Source of the DNA: Christensenella sp. UBA7588
Lineage (GTDB): Bacteria; Bacillota; Clostridia; Christensenellales; CAG-917
NCBI GenBank assembly: GCA_002478945.1
Contig: DLKM01000001.1
Coordinates: 78,055-142,054 of the forward strand
Length of the DNA stretch: 64,000 bases
Reading direction: 5' to 3'
In this document: piece by piece, positions 34,074 through 43,803 of the stretch
How positions within the stretch are numbered: the first letter of the stretch is position 1
How the letters are laid out: every line of letters starts with the position of its first letter
Position numbers and translations under genes: made by a program
The notes under the pieces: generated by a model
Seen by the model: only the letters and a program-made list of their open reading frames with translations
The model's database searches: none
What the model was told of the DNA's origin: nothing

Positions 34074-35959
34074 TATTCTTCGCTTTCGGGCATCGCTTTT
34101 GCGAGTTTTGCTTTTTTTCTTTTTTTGACACCTACGCCCACGCCGATTGCCAAAGCCACCGCAACCGTACCCAAAGTGAGCGACAATATCAATGCAAGTT
34201 CGAGATTGTCGACTTGCGTTTTGCACTTCATAAGTCCTTCTATATCCGATTGCTCGAGCAGACTTCTATCGTATTCGTCGAGCGCGATATACCTGTCGTA
34301 AAGCGAGTATACCGTCTTTTTGTCTTTTAGCGATATTTTATCGAACGGATAAAGTTTTTGCTTGATTTCAATCTTTATGGCGTCGATTTCAGCGGATAAA
34401 GTATCGATTTCGTTTTTTGCCTTTTCAAGTTTCGCAACGTAACGTTGCTTGCCGTCAAAGTCGAAAGAGTGCTTTATTTTGGCATACAGGGTAAGAACCT
34501 GCGTCTTGTAAGACATATTCAACTTGAGCGGCAAAGCGTCCGTTCTGTCCTTGTCCGCTTGCGTGAACTCCTGCATAGGCTCGATAACGCCTGCGTCTCC
34601 GCTATTGTACTCCATCTTTTCTTCGACGTAAGGAATGTCTGCGCTTTTAAGCAACCTCGAAAGTTTTTTGTAGTTGTAAACGTAACTTCTTTCGGACGCG
34701 TCAATACAGAGATACTCCTCGTATAATTGCGCAATTTCCGCACGCGACGCAATGGGAGAAACTGCGTCGATTTTTGCTTTTATCGCGGATATTTGCGATT
34801 TGACTTCTTCGCTTTGTTCGGGACGAAAATCGTACAATCTTCTCTGTCCTTTCATAAGGCGCATAATAGCCGCCATACCGTAAAGAGCCTGCTCGCTTGC
34901 CATCGTGTTGGACTTATCGGGAAGCGAAGTGGGATTGTCCGCGTCATACTCAAACGAATGCAAAAAACCGCCGTCCGAGTTGCGATACTTGATTATGCCG
35001 TCCCATAGGGTTTTCCCGTCGCAAACGAAATCCGCGTCGTCGAAAATACTTCTTCCGAGCGAGCATAGCGCAACCGCGACTTGCACCGCGCTCTCGCTGT
35101 TTGCGCTTCCCCAACTGACGTAGCCTCCGTCGGTCTGTTGCAGTTCTGACAATTTCTCGAGCGCACGGTCGACCGCCTCTCTTACCTTGCTCGTTTGCGC
35201 GGTCTCGGATATGTTTTTATTTATATACGAATATTCTTTTTCGCTGTTGTAATACGGAGCGAGTGCCTGAATCGCCATTGCGGTTATATCGGGGTCGGCA
35301 ACGGTGCCGCTGAGCGCCCAACCGCCGCCGTCAAGCTCTCTGTTGAGAATATTGAGGATTATATCGTCTCTCGTATAATGCGCGTCGGACGGCACGGCGT
35401 AATACATGCTGTCGAGAGTTATAAGCCCCCAAATAAAACCGTTTATGCCCTGTTTGCCGAGAATACCTTTTCCGTCCGAATCGGTTCTGTCATAAGTGCC
35501 GTCCGCAATCAAATCGATATTGCCGTCGTTGCCTGCCTTTCTCGGGTTTCCGCCGCAAGCGAGAATGGCAAGAGATATGCGATGCCACTCCGTCGCTTTT
35601 GCCTTGTCCAATTTGTTTTCGGTGGCGTATCTTTTGCTAACCGCGTCGGCAATCGTCGCAAGATAACCGCTTTGGTTGTCCTCTATGCCGAGCCTGCCGA
35701 GACCTATAGGATACCAATCCCCCGGAGTCGTGCCTGCATATCGTAAAAAAGCGTCGTTTATGAGATACTCGTTCTTTGCGCTGCCGACGTCGGATTTCTT
35801 CCAATCGATAATGCCCTGCGCAACTTTTTCAACGTCGGAATAAGCAGTTGCCGCATACGCCGTACCGCTCAACCGATTCAACGGCAAAATCGCAACCGCA
35901 CATACGATTGCAACGACGAGCATTACCGCAACACCGATTCCGAGAAATTTTTTCTTCAT
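34073..35959 (-). CDS. Surface alpha-barrel repeat protein (prenyltransferase/squalene-oxidase-like repeats)
   Basis: A 628-residue exported protein with a signal segment (about 8-35), an alpha/alpha-barrel of repeats (DGGGWALSG, DGGYVSWGS, DGGFLHSFE), a coiled-coil-like region (about 430-570) and a C-terminal transmembrane anchor with a basic tail. The repeats are those grouped with prenyltransferase/squalene oxidase; the same fold forms the cobalamin-binding alpha domain of intrinsic factor. Combined with the DUF4430 genes on either side, a corrinoid-binding role is likely. No catalytic motif of a cyclase is seen. Confidence 0.78.
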   Translation of the reverse strand: MKKKFLGIGVAVMLVVAIVCAVAILPLNRLSGTAYAATAYSDVEKVAQGIIDWKKSDVGSAKNEYLINDAFLRYAGTTPGDWYPIGLGRLGIEDNQSGYLATIADAVSKRYATENKLDKAKATEWHRISLAILACGGNPRKAGNDGNIDLIADGTYDRTDSDGKGILGKQGINGFIWGLITLDSMYYAVPSDAHYTRDDIILNILNRELDGGGWALSGTVADPDITAMAIQALAPYYNSEKEYSYINKNISETAQTSKVREAVDRALEKLSELQQTDGGYVSWGSANSESAVQVAVALCSLGRSIFDDADFVCDGKTLWDGIIKYRNSDGGFLHSFEYDADNPTSLPDKSNTMASEQALYGMAAIMRLMKGQRRLYDFRPEQSEEVKSQISAIKAKIDAVSPIASRAEIAQLYEEYLCIDASERSYVYNYKKLSRLLKSADIPYVEEKMEYNSGDAGVIEPMQEFTQADKDRTDALPLKLNMSYKTQVLTLYAKIKHSFDFDGKQRYVAKLEKAKNEIDTLSAEIDAIKIEIKQKLYPFDKISLKDKKTVYSLYDRYIALDEYDRSLLEQSDIEGLMKCKTQVDNLELALILSLTLGTVAVALAIGVGVGVKKRKKAKLAKAMPESEE

Positions 35960-37821
35960 AAATAATACTCTTTTATTTTTGTTAATTCGTCGTCGAGAAC
36001 GCTTTGCTTCACGTTCCATACTGCGATTTTTCGTATAGTTTCATTGAGTGCGTCGCTACCCTTTCCGTAGTAATCGCGCGCCGCCACGTCGGCAATCAAA
36101 GTGTGGATTGTTTTATAATCGGCGTTGTTCGTGTTGTAGTTGCTTCCGCCGAAACCTACCGCGTCGCTTCCTCCCAAATCTGCTCCGAGACAGAGTGTAA
36201 ACTGCACTCTCACCACGTCTCCGTCTTGCGGATAATAATCGGCAAATCCGTAGTTCGGGAAAGAGCCGTTCACGCTGAACATCCACCCCGAGCCGCTTGC
36301 ATAATCAAATTCTCCGAGAGTATATTTCCCGTCTTTCGGAGCAATGCTTTCCGCAAAAATCGAAAGACCGTTTTCTTTCATTATTTTCAACAACTCGTCG
36401 TTTATCTTGTTGTTTTCAAGCGATAAACCGCCGATTTGCGCAAGATAGAACCCTTTGTCCAACGTTCCCGTGTTCTGATACGTCCACCCGTTTTTCTCTA
36501 TCTCCGCGCAGAGATATTTGGCGTAATTCACGCCCTTATAAATCTTGACTTCCGTCGGAGCAAGGATATAACCGCAATCGATTGTAAAGCCCTCTATCGA
36601 CAAAACCGTCGTACCGATACAACCGTCCGCATCCGCGCCGATATAGGTTATGCGCACGTCTTTGTCAGCCGTCTTATTGCCGTACGTTATGTGCGCGCGC
36701 AATACGGTTGCTTTGCCGAAAGCGTTCTTATACCTTCCGCCCTCGAAGTTAAGTCTATAACTCGTCTTGACTTGGTCGCTCCATACTTTCGCAATTTCGG
36801 ACGACGTCAATTCTTCAAAATTTTCGACTCCGTCGTCTGCGTCGAAGTCCGCAAAAAACGTTACGTCGGAGTCCTCGAGTTTTTTCCCGAGTCCGTTTTT
36901 TGCCACCACGTCAAACGTCGTTCTATCGCCCTTGAACTGTTTGCCGTCCTCAAGCGTAAACAATTCGAAATACGGCTCTTTATCGCAATACGACACGACG
37001 TATTCTTTTTTGTACGTCATATTGTCTTTGCACGCCGCAAGCTCAAAAACGTATTCTCCGTCGTCGGTAAAGACGTACTCGAATTTGATACCGTTACCCT
37101 CCAACGCTTTGCCGTCTACGCTCGCTTTCAAATCGCATACATCGCTTCCGTACACCGCAATAGCGCGGAAAGACAACTCTGCCGAGTCGGTCGTGACGGA
37201 CTTCAAATCCGTATTTATTCTAAAGCCCGAATATTCTATCTTTTCGTCTCTTTGGACTATGACGTCGCCTTTTCTCGCAATAAAACTAAAATCGTATTCG
37301 CCTTTCGTCAGCGGCACGGAAAACTTGCCGTCTTTGGAATCGAGCGCATTGCCGCCGCAAAGAACCGTAATACTGCAAGGCAACTCTCCGTAAGTCGCGC
37401 TTGCCGAAAAATACAGCACGTCATTGACGATTCTTTTGTCCGTTATATCCGTATATATCGTCACTTCTTGTTTGACGTAAGTGACGGTATAGTCTCTTTC
37501 GTATTTATCGTTACCGCCGAAAGCGGCAATCGTTATGGTGTTTTTGCCCTCGTCGAGAATCGCGACGTATTTTCCGTCGTCTCCTATATCGAGAGGTTTT
37601 CCGTTTACGCTTACGCCAACGTCGCACGGCTCGTCGTTATAATATGCCGTCGCGGCAAATTCAAGCGTTTGCTCGTACATGACGCATCCGTCGGTAAGCG
37701 AGCAAGAGAGCGTGAAATCGCGCTCTGCGTCGCAAGCGACGACGCAGAGCGTCAAAATCACGAGCATCAGCGCAACGAAAACAAGTCGCGCCTTATTTGT
37801 ATTATTCCTGATACGTTGCAT
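35956..37821 (-). CDS. Lipoprotein with Ig-like repeats and DUF4430 domain
   Basis: A 621-residue predicted lipoprotein (CVVAC lipobox). Several Ig-like/beta-sandwich repeats of about 85 residues fill the first 300 residues, and a DUF4430 domain follows, with GSGWMFSVNG and FPNYGFADYYPQDGD closely matching the small DUF4430 protein downstream. About 50 further residues follow. The start at 37821 overlaps the upstream gene by 20 bases; no clear ribosome binding site is seen and a start at 37854 is possible. Likely the extended, cell-wall-spanning corrinoid-binding partner. Confidence 0.75.
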   Translation of the reverse strand: MQRIRNNTNKARLVFVALMLVILTLCVVACDAERDFTLSCSLTDGCVMYEQTLEFAATAYYNDEPCDVGVSVNGKPLDIGDDGKYVAILDEGKNTITIAAFGGNDKYERDYTVTYVKQEVTIYTDITDKRIVNDVLYFSASATYGELPCSITVLCGGNALDSKDGKFSVPLTKGEYDFSFIARKGDVIVQRDEKIEYSGFRINTDLKSVTTDSAELSFRAIAVYGSDVCDLKASVDGKALEGNGIKFEYVFTDDGEYVFELAACKDNMTYKKEYVVSYCDKEPYFELFTLEDGKQFKGDRTTFDVVAKNGLGKKLEDSDVTFFADFDADDGVENFEELTSSEIAKVWSDQVKTSYRLNFEGGRYKNAFGKATVLRAHITYGNKTADKDVRITYIGADADGCIGTTVLSIEGFTIDCGYILAPTEVKIYKGVNYAKYLCAEIEKNGWTYQNTGTLDKGFYLAQIGGLSLENNKINDELLKIMKENGLSIFAESIAPKDGKYTLGEFDYASGSGWMFSVNGSFPNYGFADYYPQDGDVVRVQFTLCLGADLGGSDAVGFGGSNYNTNNADYKTIHTLIADVAARDYYGKGSDALNETIRKIAVWNVKQSVLDDELTKIKEYYL

Positions 37822-40309
37822 TGAAAATAATTTCCGCCGACAGTCCGTTTTCAAGCGTGACCGTCACTTTGATTTTGAATGAATCGCCGTCAAAGAGCCA
37901 CCCCGCCATATTGCTTAACGCAAAATTTACGGTTGCACTCGTGTTGTCGCTCGACAACGTTGCCGTAAGATTGTCGTTTTCGGTAAAAGAGCCGTATATG
38001 TTTAATTCGACCGTTATCGATGCGATTTTCGCAGCGGACGAACCCATACTACATTGCAATTCGATAGTCCAATCGTCGCTTACCGTATTTCCGCTCGTCG
38101 GGGTTTCACTGACGAGTTCGGGGGCTTTTTCAAAGTATTGAGCGTCAAAAATCTTATCAAGCGTGATGCTCTCGCTTTGATTGATTTCCACCTTGATATG
38201 ATGTTCTTTGGTAACGTCGTAATCCCACATAAGCAAAGTATCGGAATCGAATACGACGGTTGCGACATTATCGGAATATGTAACGTTTATTCCGCTGAAC
38301 GGCGTGGCAAAACTCGTGGAATAACCGCAATCGACGTATATTTTCACAAGGTTTTCAATCTCTTGTTTTACGCCTGCAACGTTTTCAGCCCAAACGGTAA
38401 ATGTGAGATTGCCGTTTGTCCACACTACTTTTTGTCCGTCTTTGAGGCCGGTTTTGAGCGTCCATTTGCCGTCTTTAGTTACCGTATACGTCATCGTATC
38501 GGAAGTTTTTCCGCCAAAAGACGCTACGATTTCGATTGTGTTGACTCCGTCGATAAGGGTTGCGGTATAACCGTTCGCGCCCTTTTCAATCTCGGTGCCG
38601 TTGACTTTGACAGCTACGTTTGCCGCATCGTCTCCATAAGTTGCCGCGACCGTAAAATCAACGGTATCGGTTGCAACCGTCATATTGTTCGCGATGCCTT
38701 TTACGTCGATTGAGAAAAACAAATATCTTGCGCCGTAATTCACTTTGCAGTTGCCGCTCCAGTTGTTGCCGAGAGTGACTTTATTGCCCGTTTCGGCGTA
38801 ATAACCGTATTCGTCAAAGCCTGCGTTCAACGTCGCAGAGCAAACGGAAAACGCGCTATATCCGATAGACGTAAGTTCGCAAGCGGTCAAATCGATGCTC
38901 GCAAGAGACTTTGCGTTTACGAATGCGCTCGGTTTGATAACCTTGAGCGTGTTTGGCGCAACGTAAGAGGTTGCGTCGTTGTTTGCGTACTTAATCAATG
39001 CGGTTTTGTCAGAATCGTAAAGCGCGCCGTTTTCGGAGGAAAGGAACAGACTTCCGACGTCCACGGTTATGTTTTCAAGACCGCCGATATTACCCAAAAA
39101 TTGAGCGTTGTCGAGATACTTGAACCCATACTCGCTCTCATACGCTTCGCTTTGCGCTTTCGTAAGATTGAGATTGAGCATTGCGGGAAGTTTGACGTTT
39201 TTCACGGCGCAGTAATAAACGCTTTGTCTGCCGAAAACTTCGATTGCCGTCTCGGAAAAGTCAAGCGTATCCGCCTTTACGTACCAGAAACACATCTGTC
39301 CCGTCACTTTCAACGAGTCGAGTCCGCTCATATCGATTGAATCAACGTTCCAAGTATCGTTCGTACCGGGATTATAATAGTAGAAGCAATGTTCTCCGAG
39401 AACTTCGAGTTTGCTAAGTCCGCTGATGTCGACTCTCTTGAGGTTTACGCAGTTTTGAAAGTTTGAATTTCCGATTTTAGTGATGTTTTTGCAACCGCTG
39501 ATGTCTACGCTCTTGAGATAATCGTTTTCGCTTATCGCTCTTGCTTCGAGCGTGACGATTTCATCGGAAGCCACGACGAGGTTCTCGAATCTGAATTTAC
39601 CGTACGACAAATCGAGGACATTTTCTCCGCCCTTTATCGTAAGAGAAACCAACGAGTTCGGTATTGCATAATTATCGGTGCCGACCGTGTATTTATAGCA
39701 GTTTTCGGGAATCGTTTCGACCTTTTCAAAAAGTTTTGCGAAATCGTTATTGGATTTTACAAACGGTACGGAAAGACTTTCGAGATTTTTCAACGCCGCA
39801 AGCGCGCCTTCTTCGATAGCGGTATAAGATTTGCCGACAACAAGCGTTTTAACTTCGTCCGCATTGCCGATTGCGTTTGCTTTGATACCGATTACGGGTT
39901 TCGAATCGTAAGTTTCGGGCAAAACGAGATTTTCCGCACCTTTGATGTATGTAAGCACATACGCGCTTTGGTCGTCGGTTGCTTCGTACGCGACGAGAAT
40001 TTCCCACGTTGCTTTTACGGTCACGTTCGCAGTTACGGTCACGGAGGTTACGATTTCGCCGTCAAGCGTCCACGCTTTTAATTGCGCGTTTTCTTTTTCG
40101 GGAACGTATTTGCTCAAGTCGACGACCGTGTTCTCGTCCACGGTAACGCTCGTGCTTTCCATACTTCCGCCGTCGAGGTCGAAAGTCAGCGTGTAGCGAT
40201 TGACAGACGGTTTTTCGTCGCCGTTACCGTCGTTCGTATCGCACGCGACAAACAAACACACGCACAGCATCAATGCAAGAAGCACCGATAACAATTTGAT
40301 TTTTTTCAT
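37802..40309 (-). CDS. BspA-like leucine-rich repeat lipoprotein
   Basis: An 835-residue predicted lipoprotein (LFVAC lipobox). After a short linker comes a Listeria-Bacteroides-type repeat (LTFDLDGGSMESTSVTVDEN), then BspA/TpLRR-type leucine-rich repeats (about 110-500: VKTLVVGKSYTAIEEGALAA and similar) and C-terminal Ig-like beta domains. Such proteins bind host or bacterial surface ligands. It is the first gene after the riboswitch and overlaps the next, so it belongs to the corrinoid operon; its part in uptake is unknown. GGAGAAATCA precedes the ATG. Confidence 0.8.
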   Translation of the reverse strand: MKKIKLLSVLLALMLCVCLFVACDTNDGNGDEKPSVNRYTLTFDLDGGSMESTSVTVDENTVVDLSKYVPEKENAQLKAWTLDGEIVTSVTVTANVTVKATWEILVAYEATDDQSAYVLTYIKGAENLVLPETYDSKPVIGIKANAIGNADEVKTLVVGKSYTAIEEGALAALKNLESLSVPFVKSNNDFAKLFEKVETIPENCYKYTVGTDNYAIPNSLVSLTIKGGENVLDLSYGKFRFENLVVASDEIVTLEARAISENDYLKSVDISGCKNITKIGNSNFQNCVNLKRVDISGLSKLEVLGEHCFYYYNPGTNDTWNVDSIDMSGLDSLKVTGQMCFWYVKADTLDFSETAIEVFGRQSVYYCAVKNVKLPAMLNLNLTKAQSEAYESEYGFKYLDNAQFLGNIGGLENITVDVGSLFLSSENGALYDSDKTALIKYANNDATSYVAPNTLKVIKPSAFVNAKSLASIDLTACELTSIGYSAFSVCSATLNAGFDEYGYYAETGNKVTLGNNWSGNCKVNYGARYLFFSIDVKGIANNMTVATDTVDFTVAATYGDDAANVAVKVNGTEIEKGANGYTATLIDGVNTIEIVASFGGKTSDTMTYTVTKDGKWTLKTGLKDGQKVVWTNGNLTFTVWAENVAGVKQEIENLVKIYVDCGYSTSFATPFSGINVTYSDNVATVVFDSDTLLMWDYDVTKEHHIKVEINQSESITLDKIFDAQYFEKAPELVSETPTSGNTVSDDWTIELQCSMGSSAAKIASITVELNIYGSFTENDNLTATLSSDNTSATVNFALSNMAGWLFDGDSFKIKVTVTLENGLSAEIIFNATYQE

Positions 40310-40366
40310 TGATTTCTCCTTTGTTTTATTAAAACAAAACACTCAAATCTTTCCGAAAAATTCCAC

Positions 40367-40401
40367 AAAAAAAGCGAAACGTCCGAAACCGGCGTTCGCT
40401 T
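40367..40401 (-). terminator. Riboswitch-linked terminator
   Basis: On the minus strand AGCGAACGCCG, GTTT, CGGACGTTTCGCT then TTTTTTT, placed between the aptamer and the first gene. This is the expression platform expected for transcriptional control by the ligand. Confidence 0.85.
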
Positions 40402-40421
40402 CTCACCACAACGACTACCGA

Positions 40422-40605
40422 ATACGGTGGCGTGCTGACTCAAGACAACAAACAGACTTATCCTCATATAATCGTCTAATACAGCAATGGCGGTTGTTCG
40501 GGACTCAAACCCGATTTCCTAAATCTACTCAGTTGACAACTTTTCAAACCGTATCAATCATCATATTCAGTTTTATACGATTATACACCAAAACGCCTCC
40601 CTTCA
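40422..40605 (-). promoter_or_regulatory. Cobalamin riboswitch
   Basis: Read on the minus strand, the leader contains the core blocks of the cobalamin family in order: TTTAGGAAATCGGG (cf. AGGGAA), a P4-like hairpin (TCGGG/CCCGA), ACAACCGCCATTGCTGTATT (cf. the GC..CCCGC.ACTGTAA box) and AGTCAGCACGCCACC (cf. AGCCAGGAGACCTGCC). An outer GGCGT/ACGCC pairing can close the aptamer. An intrinsic terminator follows 20-50 bases later. Assigned by eye; several positions deviate from the consensus. It would shut down the seven-gene operon when the corrinoid is plentiful. Confidence 0.75.
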
Positions 40606-40806
40606 CAACTGTTTGATTCAAATACGGTTTTGTATTCTATACAAAAGAATCGTTCTTTGCTTGTCACGCTTGCGAAAAGAAATCCGTTTTATATAGCTTT
40701 TTCGCTCGATTTGCCTATAATATATTAAATCGCAAGTGCCGTAAAAAATATTGTATTACGATAAAAAACGTGATATTATCAAATAAACAATCGCTGCGAG
40801 GTATTT

Positions 40807-41262
40807 ATGGATATTATCGACAACAAAAAAGACTTGAAAAAAGTGATTAAAGCAATGCGAATCGTATGGTGCTTTACGTTTCTGATTGCCGTCGTATTCC
40901 TTGCGCTCGGTATCAATTCGCTCGTAACGGCAGGTCCGTTTTTTGAAAACGAGAGCGAAGCGCTTCTTCCCAAAAACGGCGCAATCGCTATGACCGTCAT
41001 CGGCGGTTTTTGCGCAATGGCAACGGTGTTTTTGACGTTCTTCTCTTTCGTCGTGCCTGCAATGACAAAACTTGCGCCGAAAATCAGCGGAGTTATGCTC
41101 GAAGCAAACAAAGACAACATTCAAAATATCGTACGCACGGTAAGCGACGCAAACAAACAGCAAACCTCCGAAGCGGAAGGCGAAACGATGTTCTGCCACA
41201 ACTGCGGACAAAAAATCGCAAAAGACTCCGTGTATTGCAAACATTGCGGCGCAAAACAATAA
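40807..41262 (+). CDS. Membrane protein with C-terminal zinc ribbon
   Basis: A 151-residue protein with two hydrophobic helices (about 18-40 and 57-85) and a C-terminal double-Cys zinc ribbon, MFCHNCGQKIAKDSVYCKHCG. Proteins of this plan are common in Clostridia and mostly uncharacterised. GCGAGG precedes the ATG. It is followed on the same strand by the AAA ATPase and may be co-transcribed with it. Confidence 0.8.
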   Translation: MDIIDNKKDLKKVIKAMRIVWCFTFLIAVVFLALGINSLVTAGPFFENESEALLPKNGAIAMTVIGGFCAMATVFLTFFSFVVPAMTKLAPKISGVMLEANKDNIQNIVRTVSDANKQQTSEAEGETMFCHNCGQKIAKDSVYCKHCGAKQ

Positions 41263-41344
41263 CCCGATTACAAAATTTGACTGCGTAGCGCGCATATGTT
41301 CCGCGCCGTATAACGCGTCATAGAAAAACGTCCAAAGGATTATT

Positions 41345-43297
41345 ATGAAAAAAATCTTACGCATAGACCTCGATTACAACTGGGTACTCACTCGCATAGA
41401 CGACGCAAAGTATCCAATCGAAGTTCTCAAAGACAAGTTCCTGAAAGGAAAAACAAGCAAGATAAGCGAATCGTATCTGCATCTGACGCTATCCGTCGAA
41501 GAAAACGACTACGAAAAGACGAAAAACAAAATTTCGTCGTTTTTTGCTTACAAATACGGAAAAAACAACGTTTACGCATTGCGTTTTTCCGATTTCGAGC
41601 CGAGCGAAGCCGATGAAAAAGCGGCAAATAAAAGCGCAAGCGATGTCGAAGAAATCGTATCTTTGGACGATACTCTCGAGCTTGTAAACGTCCTCGTCGG
41701 CGCACGGGAATACAAATCGCTGATAAAAGAACTCGTTTCTATAGCCCCCGAAATGCAGAAAAACGGCGCGCAAGACGTATTTATGTCGCAAAGTTATCTC
41801 TTTTCGATAGGCGACGGATGCGGACTTTCGACGTACCTTTCCATACTCGCAAGAATCGTGAACGGATTGTCGCTTGCAAAGATAGCGGCTGAAACTCCCG
41901 TTCTCGAGGTCTCTCTCGAGATGTCCGACAAACCCAAAGAGGACTTGGCAACGGCAAGCGAGGCATTGACGAAATTCGAGGATGACGACGCACGCGTCGT
42001 TTGCTTCGACATAAGCAAGTGGATTGACAAAACCGACTCGGAAGATTTCAAAAACTTTATGAAAAACGCCCAAAAGGCAAGCAAAAAGCACGTCGTCGTT
42101 TTCAGAGTGCCGTTTGTCGAAAAGGACGTCCTCAGCAAAGTAGAAACTTCGCTTAAAGACATTTCTTATATCAAAACGTTGGCTTTCCCTCCGTTTGACG
42201 CGACCGAAACGAAAGAGATAGCAAAGCGCGACTTTGAAAAATACGGTATGAACGTATCTTCAGGTGCGTGGGAATACATATTCAAGCGCATCGCGCAAGA
42301 AAAAAGCGACGGCAAATTTTACGGACTCAACACAATCAAAAAAGTCGTTAAAGAAATCGTTTACAACAAATACGTTTCAGTAGCAAACGGTGCAAAAAAC
42401 ACCGCTTTGATAGGCGTTAACGACGCAAAAAAAGTTTGCGCCGATTCTTCGGACAATTCAGAGGGTATGGCGCAACTCGACAAGCTCGTCGGCTGTGAAA
42501 AAATCAAAGCGCAAATTCAAGAAATCATTGCGCAAATCGAGTTGTCGAAAGCCGAAAACGGTCCCGACAGACCTTGCCTTCATATGCGCTTCGTCGGAAG
42601 CCCAGGAACGGGTAAAACCACGGTCGCAAGAATACTCGGAAAAATCCTCAAAGAAAAAGGCGTGCTTCGCATAGGCAATCTTTACGAATATAAAGGCAGG
42701 GATTTCTGCGGACAGTATATAGGCGAAACCGCGCCCAAAACGTCGGGTATGTGCCGCGATGCGTACGGCTCGGTGCTTTTCATAGACGAGGCGTATACTC
42801 TTTATAGAGGCGACGGCAACACAAGAGACTACGGCGTGGAGGCAATAGACACTCTCATATCCGAAATGGAAAACCACAAAAACGACCTCGTAGTCATTAT
42901 GGCAGGCTATACCGACGATATGGAAATGCTTATGGAAGCCAATCGCGGTCTGAAAAGCAGAATGCCCTACACCATAGAATTTCCGAACTTCACTCGCACG
43001 CAACTTTTCGAGATATACAAGTCTATGGCGTCAAACAAGTTTAAGGTGGCAAGCGACCTGTATCCCGTCGTCGAAGAATACTTCTCGAAACTGTCGGACG
43101 AGGTTATCGGCTCTAAAAAATTCAGCAACGCGCGCTTCGTCAGAAATCTGTTTGAACGGACGTGGGCAAAAGCCGCAATGAGAAGCCAACTCGAAGGACA
43201 GAATTCGGTTACTCTTTGCGCCTGCGACTTCAATAACGCCGCAAGCGAAAAAGACTTTGCGTTCAAGACGGAAAAGAAAATCAAACTCGGTTTTTGA
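41345..43297 (+). CDS. CbxX/CfxQ-type AAA+ ATPase
   Basis: A 650-residue AAA+ protein. The N-terminal 370 residues hold a degenerate ATPase-like region (no intact Walker A). The C-terminal AAA module is of the CbxX/CfxQ/EccA type: GSPGTGKTT (about 419-427), VLFIDEAYTLYRG as Walker B, and LKSRMPYTIEFP near the arginine finger. Relatives remodel Rubisco (CbbX) or serve type VII secretion (EccA); neither partner is present. Two YbjN-like genes follow closely, suggesting a chaperone-type unit. AAAGGATT precedes the ATG. Confidence 0.85.
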   Translation: MKKILRIDLDYNWVLTRIDDAKYPIEVLKDKFLKGKTSKISESYLHLTLSVEENDYEKTKNKISSFFAYKYGKNNVYALRFSDFEPSEADEKAANKSASDVEEIVSLDDTLELVNVLVGAREYKSLIKELVSIAPEMQKNGAQDVFMSQSYLFSIGDGCGLSTYLSILARIVNGLSLAKIAAETPVLEVSLEMSDKPKEDLATASEALTKFEDDDARVVCFDISKWIDKTDSEDFKNFMKNAQKASKKHVVVFRVPFVEKDVLSKVETSLKDISYIKTLAFPPFDATETKEIAKRDFEKYGMNVSSGAWEYIFKRIAQEKSDGKFYGLNTIKKVVKEIVYNKYVSVANGAKNTALIGVNDAKKVCADSSDNSEGMAQLDKLVGCEKIKAQIQEIIAQIELSKAENGPDRPCLHMRFVGSPGTGKTTVARILGKILKEKGVLRIGNLYEYKGRDFCGQYIGETAPKTSGMCRDAYGSVLFIDEAYTLYRGDGNTRDYGVEAIDTLISEMENHKNDLVVIMAGYTDDMEMLMEANRGLKSRMPYTIEFPNFTRTQLFEIYKSMASNKFKVASDLYPVVEEYFSKLSDEVIGSKKFSNARFVRNLFERTWAKAAMRSQLEGQNSVTLCACDFNNAASEKDFAFKTEKKIKLGF

Positions 43298-43313
43298 GAA
43301 ATAGGATTGATAT

Positions 43314-43793
43314 ATGAAAATACCTTTCAAACAAAAAAAACTATCTGCCGCCGTATATAAGAACTTGTGCAAAGTCCTTGACGAGGACGGCGTAAAATAC
43401 ACCAAAAACAAGAAAAAGTTGTCGTTAAACTGCATTATGCGCGGGAAAAACACTCCCGTTGGACTCAATGCAATCGTTGATGCGAACCCGATGATTTTGC
43501 TTGCGATGTCCCCTCTCGTATTCGTCGTTCCGAAAGAGCGCAGAGACGTGGTCGCGGTTGCCGTAAGCGACGTGAACGCATACCTGTCGGACGGACACTT
43601 CGATTTCAACTATCAGACGGGCGAAATAGTTTTCCGAATCGTTCTGTGCTTTGCAAACAGCATAATAAGCAAACAAACGCTAAGGTATATCACGTCTACC
43701 GTGTTAAAAACCGTGGACAGCTACAACGACAAGTTGATGGCTATCGCGACGAACGATTCGAGCATAGAAGATGCGCTGAAATTGCTGCGCTAA
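43314..43793 (+). CDS. YbjN-like protein 1
   Basis: A 159-residue soluble protein with the alternating beta/alpha pattern of the YbjN family, whose fold resembles type III secretion chaperones. FDFNYQTGEIVFRIVL, with its conserved D.xxGxxxFR core, is a family feature. It starts 16 bases after the AAA ATPase gene. It is a diverged paralogue of the next gene. Function unknown; chaperone-like binding to the ATPase is inference. Confidence 0.7.
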   Translation: MKIPFKQKKLSAAVYKNLCKVLDEDGVKYTKNKKKLSLNCIMRGKNTPVGLNAIVDANPMILLAMSPLVFVVPKERRDVVAVAVSDVNAYLSDGHFDFNYQTGEIVFRIVLCFANSIISKQTLRYITSTVLKTVDSYNDKLMAIATNDSSIEDALKLLR

Positions 43794-43803
43794 AGGAGTC
43801 GAT

